Source: Flavobacterium panacagri (GTDB lineage: Bacteria; Bacteroidota; Bacteroidia; Flavobacteriales; Flavobacteriaceae). From it: 64,000 nt of DNA. The number at the start of each line of letters is the position of its first letter. The first letter of the stretch is position 1. The position numbers and the translations under genes are program-made. This document shows, piece after piece, positions 9,125 through 17,685 of this stretch. The notes beneath the pieces are model-generated. The model saw only the letters and a list, made by a program, of their open reading frames with translations, searched no databases and was not told the origin of the DNA. The stretch spans positions 2,790,001 through 2,854,000 of the forward strand of contig NZ_CP119766.1 in NCBI RefSeq assembly GCF_030378165.1, given 5' to 3'.

Positions 9125-9601
9125 TTAGAAAATGTTATTGTAACCCAGCAGATTTCCAATCGAAATATAGGTAAAAACCAAACCAATAATGATTAAAAAA
9201 ATAAGACCACAGCCGTTAGAATTATCTTTTAGAATAAATTTTTCAGGGTTCTTTGGATCATAAATTATTTTTATTGGTTTATCTATATTTCCTCGATAAG
9301 ATCTAAATTTATCTAAATCTGAAGAGGTATGAAAAGTAGGTTTTCCTGTAATTATTGTTTCTTCAGCAGTTTGAAACTCAATAATTGGTGTTTTATATCC
9401 TTCTTCGTCTGATTCATAAGACACAATTTTCCCTGTAATTCCTATTCCGTTTTTGCTAATGTTATTTAAGAAAAAAATGCTATTAACCGCATATACTATT
9501 GCAAGCAAACCCATCATTAAGCAGCAGATTACAGGTTTATAAAACATAAAGAAGACAAAAAATATAACAAATGGTATCCCATATTTTTTATTAAAGTCCA
9601 T
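9125..9601 (-). CDS. DUF3592-like membrane protein
   Basis: 158 residues. Two hydrophobic helices near the N-terminus (about 9-47) and one near the C-terminus (about 132-152) frame an exported beta-rich section containing GKIVSYESDEEGYKTPIIEF and IIYDPKNPEKFIL. This layout and the YDPxNP motif are typical of DUF3592 proteins, whose function is unknown. It lies 20 bp upstream of the 8535-9104 gene on the same strand and may be co-transcribed with it. Confidence 0.8.
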   Translation of the reverse strand: MDFNKKYGIPFVIFFVFFMFYKPVICCLMMGLLAIVYAVNSIFFLNNISKNGIGITGKIVSYESDEEGYKTPIIEFQTAEETIITGKPTFHTSSDLDKFRSYRGNIDKPIKIIYDPKNPEKFILKDNSNGCGLIFLIIIGLVFTYISIGNLLGYNNIF

Positions 9602-9716
9602 TTAGAGTCTGGTTTTATTTAGGTTTTGAATTGGTCTTTTTACTAAACTTTAAATGAATTCTTAGATTTGGATTTTGTGTTTTTTAAGTATCATTCGAAT
9701 TTAAGGCATATAGTTT

Positions 9717-10247
9717 CTAAATATACAATTTCCAGTTTTTATCAGCCTGAAATCCATGTTCAGGTTCAGCATGTTGTTTTATTGGTTTTCCCGCTTTTAG
9801 CAATGGAGAAAAAAGTTTTAATTGTTTTGCTTTTAAATATTCCGATTTATTTTTTTTCTTTTCATTATCCCAAGGTACATTTTCGCAGACTATACACACT
9901 TTATCCGTAACCGCAATAATACCGCAAACTTCACAAGGTTGTAGACTTTGCATAAATGTCTTAACATAATTAAAATCAAAAGAAGCAAATTTTGAAGGCA
10001 CATTCTGGATAAACTCATACCAGCCTATATTGCTATTTTTTAAAACAATTTGTTTGTTTGAAATTTCAATAATTACTTCCTTTTTATTCTGAGAAAAATA
10101 AATATTCTGTATCTCATTCCAGTCAAAAGCTTTTGGTTTGCTTCCAAAAGGCTTATCTACAATAAATCCGTTTTGGGTTAGTTCGATCTCCGTTAATTCA
10201 GAAGTTAACTTTTTATAAAACACATTTTGAGTTAGGAAAGTGATCAT
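9717..10247 (-). CDS. Unknown protein with CxxC pairs
   Basis: 176 residues, soluble. The first two thirds look like a beta-rich PH-like fold (GFIVDKPFGSKPKAFDWNEI, KKEVIIEISNKQIVLKNSN). Then CEVCG and CIVCEN form two Cys pairs about 13 residues apart, likely a small zinc ribbon. The C-terminus is basic. Family and function unknown. It lies in a row of minus-strand singletons without a shared promoter that I can identify. Confidence 0.7.
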   Translation of the reverse strand: MITFLTQNVFYKKLTSELTEIELTQNGFIVDKPFGSKPKAFDWNEIQNIYFSQNKKEVIIEISNKQIVLKNSNIGWYEFIQNVPSKFASFDFNYVKTFMQSLQPCEVCGIIAVTDKVCIVCENVPWDNEKKKNKSEYLKAKQLKLFSPLLKAGKPIKQHAEPEHGFQADKNWKLYI

Positions 10248-10302
10248 AGAATGCTTTTAAAGTTTTATGTACTTTTAAGTTTCTGATTTTTAAATTTATG
10301 GT

Positions 10303-11007
10303 TTAAGAAACAAAACTAAATCCATAATAAACGGCTTCAAATACCGTTAGCGAAATGATCCATTTTAATTCCTCAGGATCAGTTGTATTCAGTGATAGTA
10401 TTAGATTGGTAGGCGGCGGAAGATCGCGAAAAACCATTTCAGATTTCCATTCATCTCGTTTGCGATAACGTCTATGTCCAATGAATTTTCTATCGGAGTT
10501 TTTGAGTATCTCTGCAGCTTTTCCAAATCTAAAGTCTACAGTAAAACTAGGTTGGGACGTTTTTCGGTTACATCTTCCAATTTTATTGTTTGAGGCATCT
10601 AGAATATCAAAGTGTTTCACTATTTTTCCTAGATACACATCATTAAAAAAGAATATCTTTTCCTCATTTTTAAACTCACAATAGATTTTAAAATCCGTAG
10701 AACTTGCCAGTATTCTGCTGTTGACAAAAATTCCCCTATCTATTCTTTGGAATGCAATGATGGGTATTCCTTCATTCGAATTAATAACACCAGTTAATTT
10801 ATTTGTAAAGCTTCTTACGAACGAATAGTCCATACCATTTGTGACATTTTGTAAAGAATTGTTTTTCCAGCTTGTAATATCTTTTTTTAAAGCACTTACT
10901 TTTTCTTCCATTTGTACTTTTTCATTCCTTAAAAATTCAGGCGATTTTTTGGTATACTGATGTCCAACAACAAGGACTAAAACTATAAATAGAGCAAAAA
11001 GCATCAT
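10303..11007 (-). CDS. Membrane-anchored protein of unknown function
   Basis: 234 residues. An N-terminal hydrophobic helix (about 2-17) without a cleavage site is followed by a short coiled coil (about 28-52) and a long beta-rich region with VDFRFGKAAEILKNSDRKFI. The C-terminal 30 residues (WIISLTVFEAVYYGFSFVS) are moderately hydrophobic and end in a motif reminiscent of LURP-like or scramblase-like tubby folds. That resemblance is weak. No motif gives a function. Confidence 0.65.
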   Translation of the reverse strand: MMLFALFIVLVLVVGHQYTKKSPEFLRNEKVQMEEKVSALKKDITSWKNNSLQNVTNGMDYSFVRSFTNKLTGVINSNEGIPIIAFQRIDRGIFVNSRILASSTDFKIYCEFKNEEKIFFFNDVYLGKIVKHFDILDASNNKIGRCNRKTSQPSFTVDFRFGKAAEILKNSDRKFIGHRRYRKRDEWKSEMVFRDLPPPTNLILSLNTTDPEELKWIISLTVFEAVYYGFSFVS

Positions 11008-11221
11008 AGGAGGAAATTGTAATCTGTTTGAAATTAATCTTAAAAAGACGTCTGACTTTTAGCCAAATATAAATTAAAAACGCATTATAATTTCTTCAGA
11101 TAAATAATATTTTTCTGAGCCTTAATTTTAAAATAATCCATAAAAAGTTAGAAGATTTTTGATGAGTCTTCGACTTACAAGAAAGGTAAAACCACAAATC
11201 CCGATACATTTATGTAATTTA

Positions 11222-11659
11222 TTAGCACTTTTTGGATAATGAGGAATAAAAAAATTGACGCCATAATTTGATTAACGCGGTATAGAATATTCCCAAAAGA
11301 AAGAATAGTAAGAAGAATAAAAGAAAAAAATCCCATTCGATTTTTCTTTGGAATAAATTTATTACACTTAAAATTCCACTATAAAATATTGAAAATACAA
11401 GGCCATTCAATAGGATTAGTATAAAATTATTTTTATTTTGTTTAAGAAGAAAATTGCCAATGACTACTTGATAAAAAATAGAAAATAAGATAAGAATGAA
11501 AACGTATGTCAAATAGGTTGTATTGCTAAGCTGATAAGTTTCGCAAATCAACCCAGGTTCAGAAAAAAAAGTTTGATTAATAAAAAAGTACCCAATAACA
11601 AGGAAAGATATAATTGTTATAGGGAAAATTGTGTCGAATACAATTTTAGGGATTTTCAT
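11222..11659 (-). CDS. Four-helix integral membrane protein, unknown
   Basis: 145 residues, four predicted membrane helices (about 9-28, 46-68, 77-103, 111-132) with short loops and a basic C-terminus. No family recognised. Its ATG overlaps the stop of the 11656-12366 gene by 4 bp, so the two are translationally coupled in one operon. Confidence 0.75.
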   Translation of the reverse strand: MKIPKIVFDTIFPITIISFLVIGYFFINQTFFSEPGLICETYQLSNTTYLTYVFILILFSIFYQVVIGNFLLKQNKNNFILILLNGLVFSIFYSGILSVINLFQRKIEWDFFLLFFLLFFLLGIFYTALIKLWRQFFYSSLSKKC

Positions 11660-12366
11660 GGATTTTCTTTAATGCCCTTCTTTAATTTATATTCTCGTTT
11701 GTTACTTTTCGGATTAAGGTCAACAAATTCATACTCTTCAAAATCTGCGAAACGGCTTTTAAAGAAATCGCCCGCTTTTTCTAAAGACCAGTTTTTAGGA
11801 TAATAAAAACCATCAAATGCTACATTTTGAAGATTTAGTTTAAAATCATATCTAAATTCGTCGTCTCCAACATAAGTCAAAGCGATTTTTCCAGACCAGT
11901 CAATATCAAATTGGTTTAGAGCTGTGGGAGTAATTGTAATGCGATGATTGGCACAGCTGTCGTGTCCTAATAAATAAATCCCGAATGCAACATCGTCATA
12001 ATCATAATCGTCATCAAGCGGAAAAGGGTCTGCCAGTAAAACGTCTTTTATAAGATCATTAAAAACGACTTTTTCAGATGGTGTGCTGATTTGAATTCCG
12101 TTATCGCCCCAAAAAGTTGAAGACATCGTACAGCGATGAAAATTTTCCCAGACAACTTTAGAATCCCAGTCGCTATCAACATCCTCATCCTCTTCTTCGT
12201 CGTTAAGTTTGGTGTCATCTTCTGCGTAATAATTTTCTGTTTTTAAATGAAAATCAAACCAAATAGATTCGTCTTCTTCAATTCTGCCGCTCCATTCAAA
12301 TTCTTCTAATGCGTGACCGTTTGGATACGGATTTTCTAAAAAATAGATTCTGTTGGGTGTATTCAT
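11656..12366 (-). CDS. Acidic unknown protein, operon with a membrane protein
   Basis: 236 residues, strongly acidic: a low-complexity run of Asp/Glu at about 50-68 and a DDDYDYDD stretch near 120. Repeated FDxDWSGKI / FEWSGRI motifs suggest two related beta-rich halves. The acidic composition would fit an immunity-type or protein-binding role, but this is speculation. It is the first gene of a two-gene operon with the membrane protein that overlaps it by 4 bp. Confidence 0.7.
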   Translation of the reverse strand: MNTPNRIYFLENPYPNGHALEEFEWSGRIEEDESIWFDFHLKTENYYAEDDTKLNDEEEDEDVDSDWDSKVVWENFHRCTMSSTFWGDNGIQISTPSEKVVFNDLIKDVLLADPFPLDDDYDYDDVAFGIYLLGHDSCANHRITITPTALNQFDIDWSGKIALTYVGDDEFRYDFKLNLQNVAFDGFYYPKNWSLEKAGDFFKSRFADFEEYEFVDLNPKSNKREYKLKKGIKENP

Positions 12367-12475
12367 GTCTTTTGGATTTTCTAAAGACTAAAGATAGAAA
12401 CAAAACGTATTCTTACAAATTTTTCTGATATTCTGTTTGTTATTTTGCTGTTTGGTATTTGTATTAGGTAAAAAA

Positions 12476-12505
12476 AGCGCAAAGTCAAAGACATTTGCGC
12501 AACTG
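12476..12505. repeat. GCGCAAA...TTTGCGC inverted intergenic repeat
   Basis: Palindromic element GCGCAAAGTCAAAGACATTTGCGC. Near-copies occur at 18424-18448 and 18594-18619. Here it lies between the surface-protein gene stop and the acidic-protein gene start and may also act as a terminator for the former. Confidence 0.65.
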
Positions 12506-12538
12506 TTTAATTGAATATTTTATTTTTTTGGAATCTAC

Positions 12539-13588
12539 TTATGGAGTAATTTTAACATAAGAAATATTAGTTCGCCCATCGGCATTATCTTGTAATGACA
12601 TGGATGATGTTGATGCCAAAGCATTTTCAACTCCTAAATAAATGGTTTGACTGCCGCTTGGAACAGTATAAATATAAGTTCCTGAATAATTTCCTCCAGT
12701 ACCCGCAAAAAAAGAAGAGGACAGTGAGCATGCCAATAAAATTTCAGAATTAGGCAGTTTACTTGCCACTGTTCCAGATTTAGAAAGATAGCCTATTCCC
12801 CAAGTTGAATAATAGGAAAGAGTAGTTGAAGGCATAGTAGTGAATTGTGCTCTGATTGTATAGGTTATCAAATATGTGCCTGGCATAGGAAGGGTAATCG
12901 AAACTAAATTAGGTTTAGCCGTGCCATTTGGAAGAACAAGTGAAGTTCCAAGACTTGCACTTCCCGTAGAAGCAATAAACGCATTACCATTAACCGTAAC
13001 CACATTCCCGGACGAATCAACACCAAGTGTAGCGCCGGCTGAAATTGGAGTTGCAGCATTTAGATTTGTAAATTTTAATCCTGAGGTATTTGTTGTAGAA
13101 CTATTTATTTCAAGTTTCGTTGTAGGTGCTGATGTCCCGATTCCGATATTTCCATCAGAAGTAACTCGCATTTTTTCAGTGCCATTTGTTTGGATTGGCA
13201 AGTCGAAAGTATCATTAGTTCCTATAGATTTTAAAGATCCGTTGTTATTTCCATCCTGTAGCCAGGTGTTATCAGCAGAAGCAACACGGACCCATTTTGT
13301 CCCGTCATTAAAATATTCTCCAGGAATAACGGCAGTAGCTCCAAATCCTGCTGTAGCCGTATTCCAGACGTGCATACCCGCTACATTTGTAGTTAATGGT
13401 AAAGAGCTGTTTGTTGCCGTCAATTCTACTTTTGGCAATAATAAACCCTTTTCGCTAGTTCCATCTGTTCTGTTTAAATCTAAAACCGCATCTTTGTTTG
13501 GGTTATTGGTTGGCATACCAACTTGTGCATTTGCATAAGTTAGGCTAAGCCCTAAGCATAGCAGGGCTAATTTAAAAGACATTTTCAT
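12539..13588 (-). CDS. Secreted surface / tail-fibre-like protein
   Basis: Start taken at ATG 13588 (349 residues, MKMSFKLALLCLGLSLTYAN), because it opens with a good signal peptide after a purine-rich AAAGAAAAG; an in-frame ATG at 13633 would add 15 charged residues ahead of the signal. After cleavage (about ANA|Q) comes DAVLDLNRTDGTSEKGLLLP. Mid-protein GNIGIGTSAPTTKLEI is the motif of Bacteroidota fibre- and adhesin-like surface proteins. The C-terminal roughly 130 residues are Ser/Thr/Gly-rich beta repeats, perhaps a C1q/TNF-like head. Exact role unknown. Confidence 0.8.
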   Translation of the reverse strand: MKMSFKLALLCLGLSLTYANAQVGMPTNNPNKDAVLDLNRTDGTSEKGLLLPKVELTATNSSLPLTTNVAGMHVWNTATAGFGATAVIPGEYFNDGTKWVRVASADNTWLQDGNNNGSLKSIGTNDTFDLPIQTNGTEKMRVTSDGNIGIGTSAPTTKLEINSSTTNTSGLKFTNLNAATPISAGATLGVDSSGNVVTVNGNAFIASTGSASLGTSLVLPNGTAKPNLVSITLPMPGTYLITYTIRAQFTTMPSTTLSYYSTWGIGYLSKSGTVASKLPNSEILLACSLSSSFFAGTGGNYSGTYIYTVPSGSQTIYLGVENALASTSSMSLQDNADGRTNISYVKITP

Positions 13589-13903
13589 TTTCTTTTCTTT
13601 ATTTAGTTTGTTTTTATTTTTTAATGTTTCCACAAATTGTAGTATTGGAAATAAACTTAAAAGGGCAGGATGCAGGGAATTGCAAATGAAAATTGTAATT
13701 TTAAATATCCATTTACTCAGCTATTGTGGTATTGCTGTGTTAATTTTTAATGGAATTGTTTTGGAAAGTTTATTTTTACAAAACAGTTGCAAAGCAAGTA
13801 AAAGATTACAAAGTGTAGAACTAAATAACCTTGTATCCTACCAAGAGATTTTGTTTTTTACCAAGTAGCTTTTCATATTACGAATTTTAAATACCTTTGA
13901 TCA

Positions 13904-14296
13904 ATGAATACAACAGCAAAAACAAGACATATCGGACGTAATATTAACCGTATTAGAGAACTAAAAGGCATGAAACAGGAAGCCTTGGCACTCGCCATTG
14001 GTGTAAGTCAGCAAACGATTTCTAACTTGGAAGCAAGTGAAACCATAGAAGAGGAAAAATTGCTTGAAATTGCCAAAGCGCTCGAAGTCACTGTTGAAGC
14101 CATTAAAAATTTTTCGGAAGAAAACGTGATCAATTATTTTAATACTTTTAATGAAGCTGTAAATAATGGTCATTTTGGGAATAACAATAATTGTACCTTC
14201 AATCCTTTAGATAAAGTAGTGGAACTTTACGAGCGTTTGATTCAGGCGGAGAAGGAGAAGAATGAGTATTTGGAAAAGCTATTGGGAGGGAAGTAG
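13904..14296 (+). CDS. XRE-family HTH regulator with C-terminal coiled coil
   Basis: 130 residues. Residues 10-65 are a Cro/CI-type helix-turn-helix (MKQEALALAIGVSQQTISNL). The C-terminal end is a short coiled coil (VELYERLIQAEKEKNEYLEK) that probably dimerises the protein. TACCTTTG at 13892-13899 fits the -7 consensus and ends only 4 bp before the ATG, so the mRNA may be nearly leaderless. The gene is divergent from the surface-protein gene and is followed by a strong terminator. Confidence 0.88.
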   Translation: MNTTAKTRHIGRNINRIRELKGMKQEALALAIGVSQQTISNLEASETIEEEKLLEIAKALEVTVEAIKNFSEENVINYFNTFNEAVNNGHFGNNNNCTFNPLDKVVELYERLIQAEKEKNEYLEKLLGGK

Positions 14297-14320
14297 TTCC
14301 TTTTTTGATATAATATGAAA

Positions 14321-14358
14321 ATGGGCAGAAGATGTTTAAATCTTTTGCCCATTTTTTT
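14321..14358 (+). terminator. Terminator of the XRE gene
   Basis: Stem ATGGGCAGAAGAT / ATCTTTTGCCCAT with one mismatch, then a run of T residues, about 25 bp after the stop codon. Confidence 0.88.
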
Positions 14359-14379
14359 GTTCTTTGATTTTTCCGTTTG

Positions 14380-14449
14380 CTGGCGCGAGCGTCTCGCTCG
14401 TGCTCGCAAAGATTTAGATTGTGTTCACGAGCGAGACGCTCGCGCCAGC
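14380..14449. repeat. REPIN-like inverted repeat, copy 1
   Basis: Two GC-rich arms, GCTGGCGCGAGCGTCTCGCT and its reverse complement, separated by about 23 bp containing GATTTAGATTGTGTT. Each arm is itself partly palindromic (GAGCGTCTCGCTC). Related copies are at 14573-14634, 15925-16018 and 16401-16491. GC content is far above the surroundings. Confidence 0.88.
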
Positions 14450-14572
14450 GGGGGGATAGTTTCAGATTTGCTTAAAGTCAGTATTATTCTGCTTAATACT
14501 GAAACCAAAAGTTTTTCTAGTTTTACAAAAGACGAAAATATTATTGTAATGACTTTACTTGAAATCGTCTAG

Positions 14573-14634
14573 CTAGCGCGAGCGTCACGCTCGTGCCTAT
14601 GATTTTGCTCACGAGCGGGACGCTCGCGTCAGCG
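14573..14634. repeat. REPIN-like inverted repeat, copy 2
   Basis: Arms CTAGCGCGAGCGTCACGCTC and the near-complement ending GGACGCTCGCGTCAGCG, with a short 14-bp spacer. The arms have diverged slightly from copy 1. Confidence 0.85.
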
Positions 14635-14652
14635 AGGGAGAGAACTGCGTAT

Positions 14653-15129
14653 TTAGTTGTCTTCTATACTGTTTGTTTTGATCTTATTACGTTCGGAGTA
14701 TTTAAAACTATTCAACATTATTACATCTTGATGCGGATAATCTATGATATCATTGTCTACATTTGGAAATCTAGCGATAATTACAAATTTTCTTTTTCGA
14801 TCATATTTTATAAAATTCTGTATATCTTCAAGAATTAAATTGTTTTGAAAGGTTCCTTTTATGAATTCGTACCTACCTTCTTTATAAAAATAGAAAGAAT
14901 AATTTGTCTCACTTTCTTTGACGATTGAAAATATTAACTCTTGATCTGGTAGCCAATTTTTCCATTCTTTCAAAAATATATAAGCTTTTGTACCGATACT
15001 TGGTGACGGAAAATATAAACCTAAGACGGAGTGACCAATATTGTAATTTTCAGTGTTATAAACAGAAACTCCATTCCAACTATGAATATATTCATCAACT
15101 AAATTTTGATTAAATTTTACATTATTCAT
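14653..15129 (-). CDS. Unknown protein, 158 residues
   Basis: Soluble, mixed alpha/beta, with no signal peptide or recognised motif (MNNVKFNQNLVDEYIHSWNG; later KRKFVIIARFPNVDNDIIDY). It sits between REPIN-like copy 2 and the HEPN-like gene. The isolated context and small size resemble immunity or accessory proteins, but nothing in the sequence proves a role. Confidence 0.65.
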   Translation of the reverse strand: MNNVKFNQNLVDEYIHSWNGVSVYNTENYNIGHSVLGLYFPSPSIGTKAYIFLKEWKNWLPDQELIFSIVKESETNYSFYFYKEGRYEFIKGTFQNNLILEDIQNFIKYDRKRKFVIIARFPNVDNDIIDYPHQDVIMLNSFKYSERNKIKTNSIEDN

Positions 15130-15182
15130 GATGTGGTTTTAATTTGATTACTGTAAATATATAAATTATATTATTAAAGATT

Positions 15183-15851
15183 TCATACAGGTATTCTCGA
15201 TATAAAATTAGTCACTCCCTGTAACATTAAATCAACTTGTTCTTTTGTATATTGATCATAAAGTCCATGAGCAGCTTTATTTCTTAAATCTAGCCAAGTA
15301 GTTATACTCTTCTGATCAAGCTTATTATACAAGTCTGAAGATGCTAGTTCTGAATTAAGTAAATCAGCTTTCTTAGGTGTCATTTTTTCATCTTTTGTTA
15401 CTTCAACAGGAATTTCCTGTTTATGACATAATTGTCTTAAATGCTCTTCTAAAACGCTTCCTGTCATTACAGCTGCTGCATCCTTAAATCCTTTTTTTAG
15501 TAAATACTCTGCCATTTCTAAAAAGTCTGAAAATATTTCTGCGGATACCAAACCTTTTATTGTGAAAATCCAATCGCCATCAATTTCGTTTTTAGCAGCT
15601 TTTAAAATTCCACGTCCTTCTTCGGTATCAGATTTGTAAGTGTCTTTTACTTTTTTCTCAAACTCTTTGTAAAATATATGAGTGATTCCAAATGTTTTAT
15701 CTAAAAATGAAAGAGCTGATGAGCGAAATTCTTGAAATAATTCATTGTTAACTATTTCTCCATCAAACTGACTGTATCTTGTAGTAGAAATTACGTTATC
15801 AGCTAAAGCTATAAGTTCGTTAATTCTAATTTTTAGTTTTGCTACGTCCAT
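15183..15851 (-). CDS. HEPN-like domain protein (possible RNase)
   Basis: 222 residues. The N-terminal half is a helical region (about 1-90). The C-terminal half is a four-helix DUF4145/HEPN-like domain: LEMAEYLLKKGFKDAAAVMT, then WLDLRNKAAHG with the HEPN RNase-type motif R190-x4-H195. Active HEPN proteins cleave RNA, often in toxin-antitoxin and antiphage systems; many DUF4145-like proteins keep only the fold. It lies in a minus-strand cluster with an unknown 106-residue protein and a tandem PD-(D/E)XK nuclease, separated by REPIN-like repeats, so co-transcription is not evident. Confidence 0.75.
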   Translation of the reverse strand: MDVAKLKIRINELIALADNVISTTRYSQFDGEIVNNELFQEFRSSALSFLDKTFGITHIFYKEFEKKVKDTYKSDTEEGRGILKAAKNEIDGDWIFTIKGLVSAEIFSDFLEMAEYLLKKGFKDAAAVMTGSVLEEHLRQLCHKQEIPVEVTKDEKMTPKKADLLNSELASSDLYNKLDQKSITTWLDLRNKAAHGLYDQYTKEQVDLMLQGVTNFISRIPV

Positions 15852-15924
15852 TTGTTTAAATTACTAGGTTTACTTTAGATTTTTAATAATAAAAAAGACT
15901 AAAAATATGATTTAGGTTTATTTT

Positions 15925-16018
15925 ACCCCTAGCTAGCGCTAGTGTCTCGCTCGTAACTTTATGTTTTGAAATTGATTTAGATTGCGTTAACGAGCGAGAC
16001 ACTAGCGCCAGCAGGGGT
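15925..16018. repeat. REPIN-like inverted repeat, copy 3
   Basis: Arms CTAGCGCTAGTGTCTCGCTC and its inverse ACGAGCGAGACACTAGCGCC, with outer ACCCCT / AGGGGT extensions and a 35-bp spacer containing GATTTAGATTGCGTT, shared with the spacer of copy 1. Both arms carry matching changes (GTGTCTC / GAGACAC), which indicates that the hairpin itself is maintained. Confidence 0.88.
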
Positions 16019-16042
16019 GTTATGAGTAAGAAGAGATTACTC

Positions 16043-16363
16043 TTAGAAAGAATTTATTTTTTCTTTTATTTTCGTTAGTAATTTACTTAAGTCTCCTCCA
16101 AAATAATTTGGACGGCGAAATTCTTCATATATAATTGATCTTCCAAAATCATTAACATCAGAACCTCCAGTTAAAAGTTCGTAAACTTCCCAATTATTTC
16201 TGACGTGATAATCAGCTAATGCTATTGTGTTATCGACTTTTCTTTCAGCATCCCCTCTAATTTTTTTATTTTTTCCATTTTTATAAGTTGGATAAGTAAA
16301 CAAAAAATCAGAAAGAATTCCATCTAAAATATTATACAAATCTTGCCATTGTTTTTTATTCAT
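16043..16363 (-). CDS. Unknown small helical protein
   Basis: 106 residues, helical and basic (MNKKQWQDLYNILDGILSDF; NKKIRGDAERKVDNTIALAD). No family recognised. It lies between REPIN-like copies 3 and 4, downstream of the tandem nuclease gene on the same strand. A partner or regulator role for the nuclease is conceivable but unsupported. Confidence 0.6.
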   Translation of the reverse strand: MNKKQWQDLYNILDGILSDFLFTYPTYKNGKNKKIRGDAERKVDNTIALADYHVRNNWEVYELLTGGSDVNDFGRSIIYEEFRRPNYFGGDLSKLLTKIKEKINSF

Positions 16364-16400
16364 CGTTATGACATTTAATTGTTTAAAATATTATAATTTT

Positions 16401-16491
16401 CCTCTGCTAGCACGAGCGGTTCAGCTTGGGACTTTCAATTTGTTTCTATTTTGATTGCATGCACAATCGTGACGCTCGCGCCAGTGGGGGG
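16401..16491. repeat. REPIN-like inverted repeat, copy 4 (decayed)
   Basis: Right arm GACGCTCGCGCCAGTGGGGG is close to the other copies; the left arm CTGCTAGCACGAGCGGTTCA has lost much of its pairing. It ends directly at the stop codon of the tandem nuclease gene (16492). Confidence 0.75.
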
Positions 16492-17556
16492 CTACGATCT
16501 TGTAAGTTTAACTAACATTTCGTCAATTTTTGCTCTTAAGATTATAACTGGTTCATCACCATTATCTTTAAGTTTTAACATATTGCAAATGTCATCTGAT
16601 GTTAAAATAACAATTAATTTACCAGCCTCCTTTAATGCTCCTTTTGCAGCTTTTATAGCATTGTTATCTGCTCCATTTCTTGCTATAATAAAACTAACAG
16701 AGCGCAAAGCAGTTAAGAATAAATATTTCTCTGTTGTGTAAATTTGACCTTGCTTAATTTCTTCTGTATAATTTTTAAATTCAAACAGTACATATCTTGT
16801 GTGAAAATCATAAGCAAGTTCAGTCCAAAATGTATTTTGATGAGAAGAAATAATTCTGCATAGTAAATCAAATCTATGTAAACCATCATCTGTTGTAGGT
16901 TGGGTTTCCCATAAAGTTAAATCCGTTTTGTTGTTAAATAGATATTTTAGAATATCAATACATTTATTTTCAAATTTTATTGCATCATCTTTACCCGGTT
17001 TTAAAGCATGTAAATCTTTACAAAGTTTTTCACCTTCATTTTCTGTTTTTTTTGCCTTTATTGTTGATACACTATTAAGCGATGTAATTATTGTTGATTT
17101 ATAATTATTATCGACTATCATTAAATCATCTAAAGGTTCGTTAAATGCTCTTGTTAAAATATTTTCAAGATCATAGTAAAGCGTAGAATAATCAAATGCT
17201 AAAGAAAAAAGGGTTTTTGCATCCCAGATCGTCACACCAGTTTCTTTGTATATCTCTTGTTTCAAACTTGGTGTTATGTAACTAGAAACAACTAAAATAA
17301 GGATAATTTTTTCATCATCTTTTTGCGAAAGTAATCTGAGATAAGCCTTTCTTAAAAGATCTAATTTAGGAAGTTTGCTTTTGTAAAATTTAACTTCAAC
17401 GTAAGCGAACTTATCGTCGATTTTAGCTGAAAAATCGTAAGCATTTTTTTTTGATGGAATTTCTGTTTTAAATCCATTATTATGAAAAATAGTTTGTACA
17501 AGTTTTTCAAATTCTACATACATCGGAGAGTCATCAAATGGTAATATTTTGTCCAT
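16492..17556 (-). CDS. Tandem PD-(D/E)XK restriction-endonuclease-like protein
   Basis: 354 residues with two nuclease-like domains. Domain 1 (about 10-130) has AYDFSAKIDDKFAYVEVKFY, giving D41 and E54-x-K56. Domain 2 (about 190-340) has HRFDLLCRI and YVLFEFKNYTEEIKQGQIYT, giving D230 and E259-x-K261. Both keep the D...ExK catalytic pattern of Mrr-like endonucleases, so both may be active. No methyltransferase lies nearby, so it is not a classical R-M enzyme; a defence nuclease is likely. A -7 element at 17686-17693 and a GGTGG-type box at 17712-17734 match the promoter of the 21134-21901 gene. Confidence 0.83.
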   Translation of the reverse strand: MDKILPFDDSPMYVEFEKLVQTIFHNNGFKTEIPSKKNAYDFSAKIDDKFAYVEVKFYKSKLPKLDLLRKAYLRLLSQKDDEKIILILVVSSYITPSLKQEIYKETGVTIWDAKTLFSLAFDYSTLYYDLENILTRAFNEPLDDLMIVDNNYKSTIITSLNSVSTIKAKKTENEGEKLCKDLHALKPGKDDAIKFENKCIDILKYLFNNKTDLTLWETQPTTDDGLHRFDLLCRIISSHQNTFWTELAYDFHTRYVLFEFKNYTEEIKQGQIYTTEKYLFLTALRSVSFIIARNGADNNAIKAAKGALKEAGKLIVILTSDDICNMLKLKDNGDEPVIILRAKIDEMLVKLTRS

Positions 17557-17685
17557 GAATTTTTGAGTTATAAATTTTATAAAATTTAGATGTTTAGGAT
17601 ATTTAATGTTGCTAATAAAATCTTAGATTGTACATTAGGAATGTATTTTTAATTGTAAAATAGATACTTTTTAATAATTTAAAAG

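Noticed and set aside
12876..13538. Plus-strand frame of 220 codons opposite the surface-protein gene
   Set aside because: Long only because the real gene on the other strand is rich in Ser/Thr/Gly codons; the minus frame has the signal peptide and known motif.
14315..14838. Frames of 80-85 codons running through REPIN-like repeats
   Set aside because: They cross the terminator and GC-rich hairpins; composition is that of repeats, with no protein features.
14380..16491. CRISPR-like spacing of palindromic repeats
   Set aside because: The repeats are separated by whole genes and are themselves paired arms; REPIN-type hairpins explain them better.
16492..17556. Type II restriction-modification system
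   Set aside because: No methyltransferase gene on either side.
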